NCBI GenBank assembly: GCA_937920515.1
Contig: CALEUG010000007.1
Location: 109,141-173,140, forward strand
Length of the DNA: 64,000 bases
Direction of reading: 5' to 3'
Origin: an uncultured bacterium
GTDB taxonomy: Bacteria; Acidobacteriota; Aminicenantia; Aminicenantales; Saccharicenantaceae
Below the pieces are notes generated by a model. It was not told the origin of the DNA. It searched no databases and saw nothing but the letters and a program-made list of their open reading frames with translations. This document shows, one piece after another, positions 17,453-26,912 of this stretch. The position numbers and the translations under genes were made by a program. Within the stretch, counting starts at the first letter, position 1; each line of letters starts with the position of its first letter.

Positions 17453-19927
17453 ATGAAACCTGCCGGCAATTTTTTAGAACTTAAACCCGAGCAACTCTAC
17501 TGGCACTGTCCGCCGGAGGCCATCGACTATGATAGCACGGCTGACTGCCCAGCCTGCGAGGATATTATCGGACAGGACCAGGCCCTGGAATCGCTGAAGA
17601 CCGGACTGGAAATCAAGAGCCGGGGTTACAACATCTTTATCACCGGCATGGTCGGCACCGGCCGGACCACCACCATAAAGCAATTCCTGGAAAAAATCAG
17701 GTCGACTGGCGAAACACCTGACGACCTGCTGTACGTCAACAATTTCAGCAAGACCGACGAACCGGTGTTGCTCAGCCTGCCGGCCGGGCAGGGCCGGGTG
17801 CTGGGCGAGGCCATGGAAAAACTCATTGCCATGCTAAGGACCAACATCCCCGAGCTCCTTAAAAGCCAGTACTTTCAGGAAAAAAAGCAGGCCATCCTGG
17901 AAGCCCAGCAGCGGAAGCAGAGAGAAATCCTGCAGAAGTTCGACGACCTGGTGGCGGCCGAGGGCTTTACCGTCATCCAGGTGCCGGTGGGTATTTTCAC
18001 CAGGCCCGAACTGATTCCCGTGGTTGAGGGACAGCCCACCCCATTCAGCAAGCTGGAAGCCCTGGTCCGGGAAGAAAAAATGACCAGGCAGCAGCTGGAC
18101 GAGCTCAAGAAGAAATATGAACAGCTGACCGAACAGCTGGAAAAACTGATTGCCGTCCTCAAGGAAATTGATGAAGAAACCCAGGGCCGGCTGAAAAGCC
18201 TGGAGGTTGAAGCCTGCACCCCGCTCATCCAGGGCAGCCTGAATGACCTGAGGCAAAAGCTACCCTTTCCGGCCGTCCAGAAGTACCTGGACGAAGTAGA
18301 AAAAAACCTGACCATCGACCTGGACCTGTTCAAGGCTTCTCCTAAAGAGGAGCCGGAAAAAGAAACCGGTCTTGATCCCTATCTTCCCTACCGGGTTAAC
18401 CTGCTGGTTGATAACTCGGAAACCAGAGGCGCCCCGGTGGTGATGGAAATCTCGCCAAATTATCCCAACCTTTTCGGGACCATCGAATATTCTTACAGCC
18501 GCTTCGGCGTGGCCCAGACAGATTTCACCAAGATCAAGGCCGGCTCCTTCCTCAAGGCCAACGGCGGTTACCTGGTGCTGAACGCCCTGGACGTGCTGAC
18601 CGAGCCCGGGGTCTGGCCAACGCTTCTCCGGACCCTGCGCTACCAGACCTTCGAAATCCAGAACCCGATTTCGATTTTTGCCGTCTCCACCGCCAGGCTG
18701 AAACCGGAACCCATCAGGTGCCGGGTCAAGGTGATTATGATCGGCGATGATTACCTCTACAACCTGCTGTACTTCTACGACGAGGATTTCAAAAAGATAT
18801 TCAAGGTCAAGGTCGAGTTCGATTCCGAAATGGAAAAGAACAGGAAGACCATCAACGATTATGTCCGGTTTATCAAGAAAATCTGCGACGAGGACAACCT
18901 GCGACATGTGGACCGGGAAGGAATCGCCGCCATCGTGGAATTCGGGGTCAGACTGGCCGGGCGGCAGAAAAAGCTGTCCACTCGTTTTCACCTGGTGGCC
19001 GACATCGTTAGAGAAGCCGACTACTGGGCCGGGCAGGCCGGGAAAAAAGTCATCTCCAGGGAAGACGTCAAAAGGGCCATCCGGGAAAAAGCAGAGCGGG
19101 TCAATCTGGTGGAGAGAAAAATCCAGGAAATGATAGAAGAGGGAACAATACTGATCGACACCGAGGGCCGGGTGGTCGGCCAGGTTAACGGTCTGGCCGT
19201 CTATGACACGGGAGAGCTGACCTTCGGCAAGCCGACCAGGATAACGGCCCGGACTTCCACCGGCCGGGCCGGGGTCATCAACATTGAGCGAGAAGCAGAC
19301 CTCAGCGGGAGAACCCACAACAAGGGGGTGTTGATTCTGAGCGGTTACCTGCGCGGAAAATACGCCCAGGATAAACCTTTCGCCCTGTCGGCCAGCATTG
19401 CCTTTGAACAATCTTACTCCGGCATTGATGGCGACAGCGCCTCGGCCGCCGAAGTCTACGCCATCCTGTCAAGCCTGTCCGGGCTACCCCTGCGCCAGGA
19501 CCTGGCCGTCACCGGTTCCATAAACCAGCGGGGAGAAATACAGCCCATAGGCGGGGTTAACGAAAAAATCGAAGGCTTTTTCCTGGTATGCAAAGCGCGC
19601 GGCCTGACCGGAACCCAGGGAGTCATCATCCCCCACCAGAATGTAAAGAACCTGATGCTCAAAGAAGAAGTGGTCCGGGCTGTGGCCGAGGGCAAGTTTC
19701 ATATCTACCCTATAAAGACTGTGGACGAAGGGATGGAAATCCTGACCGGAGTCAAAGCCGGCGAACGGCTGGAAAACGGGACCTACGAAGAGGAAACCAT
19801 CAACAGCCTGGTTGATGCCGGCATCTGGCATCTGGGAATGGCCCGGGAAAAATTTGAAGATGAGCTCCTCTGGAAGCATATCGAAAAGGAAGAGGGCGAA
19901 GCAGGAGAAGAACCGGAAGAGGCTTGA
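17453..19927 (+). CDS. ATP-dependent Lon-family protease (LonB/YcbZ-type)
   Basis: This 824-aa protein belongs to the Lon-like AAA proteases grouped in COG1067, without the LonA N-terminal substrate domain. AGGAG lies 5 nt before the ATG. Walker A is GMVGTGRTTTIKQF; a long helical insertion follows (KKYEQLTEQLEKLIAVLKEIDEE). ANGGYLVLNALDVL marks the Walker B region. The C-terminal proteolytic domain has the catalytic serine in GDSASAAE and the lysine in GGVNEKIEGFF, forming the Ser-Lys dyad. It probably degrades damaged or regulatory proteins in the cytoplasm. It is transcribed alone and converges on the pseudouridine synthase. Confidence 0.92.
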   Translation: MKPAGNFLELKPEQLYWHCPPEAIDYDSTADCPACEDIIGQDQALESLKTGLEIKSRGYNIFITGMVGTGRTTTIKQFLEKIRSTGETPDDLLYVNNFSKTDEPVLLSLPAGQGRVLGEAMEKLIAMLRTNIPELLKSQYFQEKKQAILEAQQRKQREILQKFDDLVAAEGFTVIQVPVGIFTRPELIPVVEGQPTPFSKLEALVREEKMTRQQLDELKKKYEQLTEQLEKLIAVLKEIDEETQGRLKSLEVEACTPLIQGSLNDLRQKLPFPAVQKYLDEVEKNLTIDLDLFKASPKEEPEKETGLDPYLPYRVNLLVDNSETRGAPVVMEISPNYPNLFGTIEYSYSRFGVAQTDFTKIKAGSFLKANGGYLVLNALDVLTEPGVWPTLLRTLRYQTFEIQNPISIFAVSTARLKPEPIRCRVKVIMIGDDYLYNLLYFYDEDFKKIFKVKVEFDSEMEKNRKTINDYVRFIKKICDEDNLRHVDREGIAAIVEFGVRLAGRQKKLSTRFHLVADIVREADYWAGQAGKKVISREDVKRAIREKAERVNLVERKIQEMIEEGTILIDTEGRVVGQVNGLAVYDTGELTFGKPTRITARTSTGRAGVINIEREADLSGRTHNKGVLILSGYLRGKYAQDKPFALSASIAFEQSYSGIDGDSASAAEVYAILSSLSGLPLRQDLAVTGSINQRGEIQPIGGVNEKIEGFFLVCKARGLTGTQGVIIPHQNVKNLMLKEEVVRAVAEGKFHIYPIKTVDEGMEILTGVKAGERLENGTYEEETINSLVDAGIWHLGMAREKFEDELLWKHIEKEEGEAGEEPEEA

Positions 19928-20032
19928 ACCGGCCGATTAATTTCCGATTGTTCTTAGTAAAATCCAGGTCACATCGGTGGAGGTAAAGGTAAAACTCAGG
20001 GTAATATATGACAATCAGGCCCGGGTTGAGGT

Positions 20033-20758
20033 TCACTCAGCCAGGCCGGTCATTTTTTTCAGACGCTCCACTTCTTCCGGTTTGAGCCTTCGCCAGAACC
20101 CCCGGCGCAATCCCTTGACGGTCAGTCCGGCGAAGGACACCCGGCGCAGTTTCCTGACCTCAAAGCCCAGGGCATAGAGCATTTTGCGGACTTCGTGCTT
20201 GCGGCCCTCGTGGATTTCCAGGCTGAGCAGCGATTTTTCGCGGTTGCGGTAGATGACCCGGGCCCGGGCCGGGGCCGTCTTTCGACCGTCTATAAAGACT
20301 CCCTTTTCCAGCCTCTCCAGTTCTTTATCCTCGACAAAGCCTCTGACCCTGACCTCGTAGAGCTTTTTTATTTCGTAACGCGGGTGGGTCAGGCGATGGG
20401 CCAGTTCCCCGTCGTTGGTAAAAAGCAAAAGTCCTTCGGTTTCGGCATCCAGCCGGCCCACAGGAAAGACCCGGACCGGAAGGCGGGGCAACAGTTCCAT
20501 CACCGTCTTCCGCTGCTGCGGGTCATCCATCGTGACAATATAACCGGCCGGCTTGTTTAGCAGCAGATAGACATGTTCTGCTGGCAACCTGACCGGGCGG
20601 TTGTCCACTTCGACCCGGTCTTTATGCTCGTCTATCCTCACCCCGAGTTCAGTCACCACCCGACCATTCAGTTTGACCCGGCCCTCCTGAATCATCCGGT
20701 CAGCTTCCCGGCGCGAGGACACTCCCGCCTGAGCCAGAAATTTGTTCAGCCTGATAAT
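20033..20758 (-). CDS. rluB: RluB/RsuA-family 23S or 16S rRNA pseudouridine synthase, probable AUU start
   Basis: This enzyme isomerises a specific uridine in rRNA. The catalytic motif is VGRLDAETEGLLLFTNDGELAHRLTHPR, with the aspartate in GRLD, and the C-terminus has ALGFEVRKLRRVSFAGL. The track starts at a GTG that cuts into the S4 RNA-binding domain. The same frame continues upstream as IIRLNKFLAQAGVSSRREAD, the standard family N-terminus, but no ATG, GTG or TTG occurs before the in-frame TGA at 20795-20797. GGGAG lies 7 nt before an ATT, so I place the start there. ATC codons on either side, or the CTG three codons downstream, are alternatives. Confidence 0.85.
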   Translation of the reverse strand: MIRLNKFLAQAGVSSRREADRMIQEGRVKLNGRVVTELGVRIDEHKDRVEVDNRPVRLPAEHVYLLLNKPAGYIVTMDDPQQRKTVMELLPRLPVRVFPVGRLDAETEGLLLFTNDGELAHRLTHPRYEIKKLYEVRVRGFVEDKELERLEKGVFIDGRKTAPARARVIYRNREKSLLSLEIHEGRKHEVRKMLYALGFEVRKLRRVSFAGLTVKGLRRGFWRRLKPEEVERLKKMTGLAE

Positions 20759-21008
20759 GATTTTTCTCCCACTAAAAATTTCGCTAACATTGTATCAGAC
20801 TCGCTGGCAAAAGTAGAGTTACTATAATGTTCCACTAATGTATCTTACCCAGCACAGACCTCAGTCCACCCATCTGAGAACTTGAAGGACCAGGTCCAGC
20901 AACAGGCAAGTATTTTAATTGAAACCAAACCCCGGGGAACTCTTATCAGCCCGGGTGGCTAAGGCCAGTGAAAAAATAAGCAAATTTCTTATATATTTTG
21001 TTCCTGCC

Positions 21009-21626
21009 CTACTTTTTCCTGGCTTCCTCGTGGTAGAAGCCGGGCTTGGCCAGGATTTCCATGACCCGCAGGTCGAAGAAATTCTGAGCATTGACCGGTT
21101 TGAGCAGGATGGCCGTGTCCACTCCCTTTTCCGTTCCGCCCATGGCTATGCAGGGTTTGCTGGTTTCCAGCAGTCCGGCATCAGCCGCCATCAGGCTGAC
21201 CTCAATGGCCACCTTCATTCCCTCACCAAAGGCTCTCAGGGTATAGGCGATGATTTCATCCAGCTCGTAGGTTCCGAGCTTTTTCCGCACCGCCCGGTTA
21301 ACCCCGCCGAAAGCATGCTGGCAGGTCAGGACTTTTATTCCTTTTTCTTCCAGGCGGCGGCGGACCCGGTCCGGCATCTCCTGGAAATCGGGACGGTAAA
21401 AGCCGGTGGAATGGGTAACCACCACCAGCCGGCGGTCATGGAAAATTTCGGCGGCCTGGAGGGCGGTCTCACCCGAAGCCGAGGCCACCACCACCTGTTC
21501 GATATCAAGCTCATCCGCCCTGAGAGCCGCTCTTTTCAAAGTGGCTTCGGTGTTGATGGCCCCCGGTTCATCAAAGTAAAGACAGGGGACACCCTGCCCC
21601 TCGGCCTTAAGGTCAAACTGGCACAT
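21009..21626 (-). CDS. Stand-alone pyruvate kinase C-terminal-domain-like protein
   Basis: The protein is 205 aa from the ATG preceded by AAGGAG; the track extends it 50 codons without support. It resembles the pyruvate kinase alpha/beta (C-terminal, allosteric) domain found alone in COG1751 proteins: INTEATLKRAALRADELDIEQVVVASASGETALQAAEIF, then LVVVTHSTGFYRP and KVLTCQHAFGGVNRAVRK. The catalytic barrel and its metal and phosphoenolpyruvate residues are absent, so it is not pyruvate kinase. Its function is unknown; sensing a small phosphorylated ligand is an inference from the fold. It is divergent from the permease pair. Confidence 0.7.
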   Translation of the reverse strand: MCQFDLKAEGQGVPCLYFDEPGAINTEATLKRAALRADELDIEQVVVASASGETALQAAEIFHDRRLVVVTHSTGFYRPDFQEMPDRVRRRLEEKGIKVLTCQHAFGGVNRAVRKKLGTYELDEIIAYTLRAFGEGMKVAIEVSLMAADAGLLETSKPCIAMGGTEKGVDTAILLKPVNAQNFFDLRVMEILAKPGFYHEEARKK

Positions 21627-21856
21627 CTGGCTCTCCTTACATTGGTTTGGTTCTACAATTATCGGCCCGGTCGGCCAGGCAGTCAAGGGCACTGTAATCT
21701 TGAGCGGGCAGGTTGAATCCCGGCCACTCAATCGCGGGGAATCAATTCCAGCAGTTTTCAGGTTCCAGGGATTCATGGTAGCCGTCAGGCTGCCCCCGGC
21801 TGAACCCTTCTCTTATCCTTTCGTATAAAATATAGTAAACTTACTGGCAGACAGAA

Positions 21857-23098
21857 ATGAAAAGAAGCAGCCTTTACCTCCGGGAATCGCTGGACATGGC
21901 CTTTGACTCCCTCTGGCATAACAAGCTCCGGACCTTTCTGACCCTGCTGGGAGTGATCATCGGAGTGCTGACCATCATTGCCGTGGTCTCGGTCATCCAG
22001 GGACTTAACGAATACGTCTACACCAGGATGTCTTTTTACGGGGCCAACGATTTTTCGGTCTCCAAGTTCTCGCCGTTCATCACCACCATCAAGGAATACC
22101 AGGAGCAGATGAAGCGCAAGGACCTGACCCTGGAAGACATGAGGGCCCTGCGCCGGCTCTGTCGCACCTGTGAACTGGTCGGGGCCTCGGTCGAAACCAG
22201 CCGGATGGCCAGGTTCGGAAGCCGGTCCATAAAGGATGTCTCCATCCGGGGAGTAACTGCGGTTGACCATATGATCGGCTCAGTCCTGGAGCTGGAACGC
22301 GGTCGCTTTATCACCCAGGACGACGAGGACCGCTCCCGCTTCGTCTGCATCATCGGGGCCGACGTGGCCGAAAACCTGTTCCCGGGACTGGACCCGGTCG
22401 GCCGCTGGTTGAAAATCGGCAACCAGAACTTTGAAATCATCGGCCTGGGCAAGAAGAAGGGCAAATTGCTCGGCTTCAGTCAGGACAATTATGCCTGGAT
22501 ACCGATATCAACCTTCATGAAAATTTACGGCAGCCGCCGGACTATAAACATCAACGTCCACACTTCTTCCCAGGAAGCCATGGCCAGGGCCATGGAAGAG
22601 GTTCGCACCATTCTCAGGTCGCTCAGGAAAAGAACCTACGGCCAGCCTGATGATTTTGCCTTTGTTACCTCGGATACCTTTATCCAGTTTTACAAGTCGG
22701 CCACCTCGGGAATCTATTTCGCCATGATTGCTATCTCGGCCATCGCTCTGCTGGTCGGCGGCATCGTCATAATGAATATCATGCTGGTCTCGGTGACCGA
22801 AAGGACCAAGGAAATCGGAATCAGGATGGCCGTGGGGGCCCGGCGTCGCGATGTTCTCGTTCAGTTCCTGATTGAATCGGCCATCATCTCCGGGGTGGGG
22901 GGGATAATCGGCATCCTGCTGGGTTACCTGATAGCCACCGTTGTCACCGTGGCCACTTCTCTGCCTTCCAGGGTTGACCCGGTTTCAATCCTCGTGGCCA
23001 TCATGATGTCGACCATGGTCGGCCTGTTCTTCGGCATCTACCCGGCCAACCGGGCGGCCAGGCTCAACCCGGTGGAAGCTCTGAGGTCAGAACAATGA
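21857..23098 (+). CDS. MacB-like ABC transporter permease (first of pair)
   Basis: This 413-aa inner-membrane protein has the FtsX/MacB permease layout: one N-terminal helix (LRTFLTLLGVIIGVLTIIAVVSVIQG), a MacB periplasmic core domain with the VSIRGVTAVDHM and GADVAENLFPGLDPVGRWLKIGNQNFEIIGLGKKKG segments, and three C-terminal helices ending YPANRAARLNPVEALRSEQ. No ATPase domain is fused, and no ATPase or HlyD-type adaptor is adjacent. Its stop overlaps the start of the next permease (ATGA), implying coupled translation and a heterodimer. Substrates of such exporters include peptides, lipoproteins and lipids; none can be inferred here. Confidence 0.88.
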   Translation: MKRSSLYLRESLDMAFDSLWHNKLRTFLTLLGVIIGVLTIIAVVSVIQGLNEYVYTRMSFYGANDFSVSKFSPFITTIKEYQEQMKRKDLTLEDMRALRRLCRTCELVGASVETSRMARFGSRSIKDVSIRGVTAVDHMIGSVLELERGRFITQDDEDRSRFVCIIGADVAENLFPGLDPVGRWLKIGNQNFEIIGLGKKKGKLLGFSQDNYAWIPISTFMKIYGSRRTININVHTSSQEAMARAMEEVRTILRSLRKRTYGQPDDFAFVTSDTFIQFYKSATSGIYFAMIAISAIALLVGGIVIMNIMLVSVTERTKEIGIRMAVGARRRDVLVQFLIESAIISGVGGIIGILLGYLIATVVTVATSLPSRVDPVSILVAIMMSTMVGLFFGIYPANRAARLNPVEALRSEQ

Positions 23099-24345
23099 AA
23101 GCCCGGACCGGTCTGCTGCAGGAAATCTTCGGCATGGCCATAGAATCCATCCGGACCCATAAAATGCGTTCCTTCCTGACCACCCTGGGAATCGTCATCG
23201 GGGTCATGACGGTCATTGCCATGGTTTCGGTCATTCAGGGGTTAAATAAGACCATTGCCGGCGAGATCGAAAAAGTGGGCAGCAGCCTGATAATAGTGCA
23301 GAAATACGAGCCGGTCAGGATGGGCAACCTGTCGGAAGAGGAAAGGCAGAGGAAAGACCTGTCCCTCGACGACGCCCGGGCCATCCAGGAGGAATGCCCC
23401 CTGGTGGCGGGACTTACCATCTGGCTGAACCCTGATTTCATGAAACTGCCGGAAGTTAAATACCAGAACCAGAAAAGCGATAACGCCATCCTGTTCGGGA
23501 CGGACGAAAACTTTTTCAAGGTCTATGCCATTTACCTGCCCAGGGAAGGGCGTGGCTTTACTGAGGCTGAAATAAGGCATAAGGCCCGGGTCTGTCTGCT
23601 GGGAGCTGAGGTGGCTGAAGCTCTGTTCCCCCACTCCAGCCCCCTGGGCAAGGAAATAAGAATCGGCGGTGAGAACTTCACAGTGATAGGGGTTCTGGGC
23701 AAGCGGGGACAGATGTTCGGACAGAGCCAGGACAACATCCTGGTAATTCCCTATACCAGCCTGATGAAATATTTCCCTTATGACCTGAGTTCTCTGCAAC
23801 TGACCCTGACCCCCAAGGACCCGACCAGAGTTGAGGAAACGATCGAGCAGGTCACCAATTTTCTACGGATAAGGAGAAAGGTCCCTCCCAACAAGCCCAA
23901 CGATTTTTCTATTTATACCCAGGAAACCTTGCTGACACTTTACAACCAGATTACTGGCGCGGCTTTCATCGTGATGATTGTCATCTCATCAATCGGCCTG
24001 CTGGTGGGCGGCATAGGAGTTATGAACATCATGCTGGTGGCGGTCAAGGAAAGGACCAGGGAGATCGGCATCAGAAAAGCCATAGGGGCCAGGGCGGGTG
24101 ACATCGTCAAGCAGTTCCTGCTGGAGTCCGTCGTCCTTACCGGCCTGGGAGGAGTGATCGGGATACTGGCCGGTTTTGGCGTTGCCCTGATCATCGGGGC
24201 AGCCACCCCCCTGCCGGCGGCCGTCACCTGGTGGTCGGTTTTCCTGGGTCTTTCGGTGTCGATGGCCGTGGGGTTGTTCTTCGGTATTTTCCCCGCCCAG
24301 AAGGCAGCCCGGATGGACCCGATAGTCTGCCTGAGATATGAGTGA
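23095..24345 (+). CDS. MacB-like ABC transporter permease (second of pair)
   Basis: The 416-aa protein is a clear paralogue of its upstream neighbour: MRSFLTTLGIVIGVMTVIAMVSVIQGLN, GAEVAEALFPHSSPLGKEIRIGGENFTVIGVLGKRG and FPAQKAARMDPIVCLRYE. The arrangement suggests tandem duplication followed by divergence into two halves of one transporter. It has the same four-helix topology with a large periplasmic domain. The required ATPase must be encoded elsewhere; the LolD-like ATPase in this window belongs to the right family, but sharing is speculative. It converges on the AlaX gene with 2 bp between the stops. Confidence 0.88.
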   Translation: MKARTGLLQEIFGMAIESIRTHKMRSFLTTLGIVIGVMTVIAMVSVIQGLNKTIAGEIEKVGSSLIIVQKYEPVRMGNLSEEERQRKDLSLDDARAIQEECPLVAGLTIWLNPDFMKLPEVKYQNQKSDNAILFGTDENFFKVYAIYLPREGRGFTEAEIRHKARVCLLGAEVAEALFPHSSPLGKEIRIGGENFTVIGVLGKRGQMFGQSQDNILVIPYTSLMKYFPYDLSSLQLTLTPKDPTRVEETIEQVTNFLRIRRKVPPNKPNDFSIYTQETLLTLYNQITGAAFIVMIVISSIGLLVGGIGVMNIMLVAVKERTREIGIRKAIGARAGDIVKQFLLESVVLTGLGGVIGILAGFGVALIIGAATPLPAAVTWWSVFLGLSVSMAVGLFFGIFPAQKAARMDPIVCLRYE

Positions 24346-24347
24346 GT

Positions 24348-25565
24348 TCAGGTTTGGCCGGTCTTTGTTTTGAAAAACCTTAGGGCCAGTTCGATGGCCC
24401 TTCCCGCCTTATCCTTTTCCGGGCTCACCAGCTCGATGAGAGTCGGGCTGCCTCCACCCTTAAGCTGCATCTGGGCCTGCAGGACAGGAATAACTTCCCT
24501 GACATCAACCTTCAAGCTCTCGGCCGCGGCCAGCACCAGGTGGAAATTGTCGTTTCTAAAGGCCGCCAGGATGACCAGGACTTCTGCCTGGTGCACAAGG
24601 TTAAGAGCCAGAAATTTGACCTCTTCGGGGGACTTGTCGGTATAGAGGCTGGAAATTATCCCGGCCGGGTTCTGTGCCAGCATTTCCCGGGCTTCAAAAA
24701 AGGACAGCTTCTCTTCGAGCTTTTTCTGCCTCTTCTTGAGGTTCTTTAATTCGGCCAGGCTTTTTCCGGCACAGGCAGCGACCTCGGATTCTTCAGCCGA
24801 AAATAGAGCCGCCGTGGCCTGCAGGAAGCACCGGCGGTTTTCGAATTCTCTCAATGCCCGGAACCCGCAGACGAAGGAGAAACGCAGGTTGCCCCGGATT
24901 TTTTCCTGCTTCAGGATTTTTATCAGGCCGACTTCCCCGGTACGGCGACAGTGAGTCCCGCCGCAGGCCGAGTAATCAAACCCGGAAACTTCCACCACCC
25001 TGACCAGGCCGGACTTTTTCGGCGGCTTGCGAAGCGGAACGGACCCCAGTTCCTCCCCGGGGAGAAAATAGGTTTTAACTTCCAGGTCCGAAAACACAAT
25101 CCTGTTGGCCAGCTCTTCCACCCTCTGCAAGGTCTCATCCCTGATGGCCGGGATTCCTATTTCAACCGTCGACTCTTCCTGGCCCAGGTGGAAGGAAAGG
25201 GTTTCGCCATGTACCAGCTCGTAGAAAGCCTGCGACAGGATATGCTGTCCGGTATGCTGCTGCATATGGTCAAAGCGCCGAGGCCAGTCGATGCGTCCCC
25301 TTACTTCATCACCGGATAATTCTTTTTCCAGGAAATGAAGGATGCGCTCGGCTTCCTCTTCCACCCTTATCACCCGGACATCGTTGAGCCAGCCCAGGTC
25401 ATGGGGCTGGCCGCCGGACTCGGGATAGAAGGCCGTCCGGTCCAGAACCACCACCGGGCTATCGTCCCTCGATTCGCGCCCGACCACCCGGGCGGAAAAT
25501 TCCTGCAGGTAGGCATCCTGGAAATAGAGGCGCTCGGTGGCCTGAGTGCTTTCAACTTGCCTCAT
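24348..25565 (-). CDS. alaX: Alanyl-tRNA editing protein AlaX (long form with DHHA1 domain)
   Basis: Free-standing AlaX proteins hydrolyse mischarged Ser-tRNA(Ala) or Gly-tRNA(Ala). The 405-aa protein starts with the TAFYPESGGQPHDLG segment of the AlaRS beta-barrel, followed by the zinc site HMQQHTGQHIL (HxxxH) and CGGTHC (CxxxH). A coiled region (KNLKKRQKKLEEKLSFFEA) links to a C-terminal DHHA1 or C-Ala domain with LKGGGSPTLIEL. This layout corresponds to the long AlaX-L type. The aminoacylation domain is absent, so it edits and does not charge tRNA. Confidence 0.92.
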   Translation of the reverse strand: MRQVESTQATERLYFQDAYLQEFSARVVGRESRDDSPVVVLDRTAFYPESGGQPHDLGWLNDVRVIRVEEEAERILHFLEKELSGDEVRGRIDWPRRFDHMQQHTGQHILSQAFYELVHGETLSFHLGQEESTVEIGIPAIRDETLQRVEELANRIVFSDLEVKTYFLPGEELGSVPLRKPPKKSGLVRVVEVSGFDYSACGGTHCRRTGEVGLIKILKQEKIRGNLRFSFVCGFRALREFENRRCFLQATAALFSAEESEVAACAGKSLAELKNLKKRQKKLEEKLSFFEAREMLAQNPAGIISSLYTDKSPEEVKFLALNLVHQAEVLVILAAFRNDNFHLVLAAAESLKVDVREVIPVLQAQMQLKGGGSPTLIELVSPEKDKAGRAIELALRFFKTKTGQT

Positions 25566-26058
25566 GGGTCTGCTCCGTTTTTCCCCAAGTATACCACAGC
25601 CCCGCCGCCAGAGAAATTTCCCGGTATTATTCTTTCTGAAGGTTGTATCCGGGATATATTTTTAGTTAAAGAAATAATTAAAGAATCCCTTCAGGAAAAA
25701 GATAACGCCCCCGTTTCGGGAAAATTACAAAAGGCTCTTCCGGGTTTTTAGGGGTAAGGCTGGATAATTATCATTCTTCCGGGTCAGCAAAACTATCAAT
25801 GCCGGGCGAATCCTGAGGGCAGTTCAAGTTAGACCTGACACCTCTTGTTGACGCTCGCAAAACCGGCAAACCGGGTCCTGTATTTTTCCAGGTTCAGCCC
25901 CTGCTCGTTCTATTAAGAAGCCCCTTTTTTAGCCACAAAATTGTCCGATAAGCCTGAAAAAATTATGGTCGCAGGTTTGAGTGTAACTCAAAACTCTCTT
26001 CAACCTGGCCCTTCCAGGGCAAGCCAGGGGCCGCCGACCGGGAAGGGACTGGTTGAAA
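25566..26058 (-). other. Long intergenic region between rnhC and alaX
   Basis: I see no convincing gene in these 493 bp. GTTTGAGT-GTA-ACTCAAAAC near 25976-25995 forms a short stem, and CCTGGC/GCCAGG near 26005-26029 forms another. Neither has a T-tract in the minus-strand direction, so they are not clear terminators. Any alaX promoter should lie at the left end, but no consensus pair stands out. Confidence 0.4.
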
Positions 26059-26727
26059 TCAGGTCCCGGACAGTTTAAGAATTTTCTCGGTGGTCTTGAA
26101 ATGGGTCTTGGCCACCTTTTCCAGGACTTGCGGCCCGTACTTTTTCACCAGCTTGAGTCCAGCTTCTTCCACCAGGGGGGACGCTCCCTTGGGCAGTTCC
26201 ACCCCGAACTCTTCCGAGAGGTCTTTTAATTTATAAAGGAAATGGGCCCTGGCCAGAATGGAAGCGGCCGCCACCGCCAGGTCGTCTTCGGCCTTTGTTT
26301 TCTGGATCAGGTTGATGTTTTTTCCTTTTTTCAGAAGGGCCTGGCGGACAAAGCGTTCGTCGCCGAACTGGTCGGTTATGGCCACGGCGCAGTTGACCTC
26401 AGCCAGGATATTCTCAATAACCCGGGCGTGCCCCCAGGCCAGCAGGCGGTTGAGGTTGCGCAGGTTCCTGTAAAGAGCGTTGTAACGCTCGGGGCCTACG
26501 GCCACGACCGAACTCTTATAACCCAGCCTCAGGCTGCGGGCAATTTCCAGGACCCGGCCGTCGGAGAGCTTCTTGGAATCCCTGACCCCCAGTTCCTGCA
26601 GCACCGCCTCCTGTCCTTCCGGCAGAAAGAATCCGGCCACCACCAGCGGGCCGAAAAAATCGCCCTTGCCCGATTCATCGGTGCCGATGTGACCGGCTTC
26701 CGGTGAAAAAAGTTCTTCCTGTTTCAT
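26059..26727 (-). CDS. rnhC: Ribonuclease HIII, short form
   Basis: RNase HIII cuts the RNA strand of RNA-DNA hybrids. GTDESGKGDFFGPLVVAGFF is the HIII-type active-site opening and supplies the first Asp and Glu; HII enzymes have DEVGRG instead. VRDSKKLSD and TKAEDDLAVAAASILAR supply the remaining acidic region. The 222-aa protein lacks the ~80-residue TBP-like N-terminal substrate-binding domain of Bacillus-type RNase HIII. An in-frame TGA two codons upstream rules out a longer form. The sequence around the ribosome-binding site is a direct repeat of the first codons. Confidence 0.9.
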   Translation of the reverse strand: MKQEELFSPEAGHIGTDESGKGDFFGPLVVAGFFLPEGQEAVLQELGVRDSKKLSDGRVLEIARSLRLGYKSSVVAVGPERYNALYRNLRNLNRLLAWGHARVIENILAEVNCAVAITDQFGDERFVRQALLKKGKNINLIQKTKAEDDLAVAAASILARAHFLYKLKDLSEEFGVELPKGASPLVEEAGLKLVKKYGPQVLEKVAKTHFKTTEKILKLSGT

Positions 26728-26912
26728 GTTTCAGCTTTCTTCCTGTTTCAAGGCTTCAGTTGTTCCAAACAGAACCTGCTCACTCTATTTTACTTCAACC
26801 GACGGCCTGAACGCAGGGGTTAAAAAAAATTTCCTTCCGCCGGTCTCTGGCCACCGCGGCCACTCCTGCAAAAAAACGGCAGCCGGAAGGGCCGGGGGCA
26901 GGGGGAGCAGAG

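Noticed and set aside
18260-19411. 383-aa minus-strand ORF antisense to the Lon-family gene
   Set aside because: The Lon motifs and catalytic dyad support the plus strand; the shadow has no recognised features.
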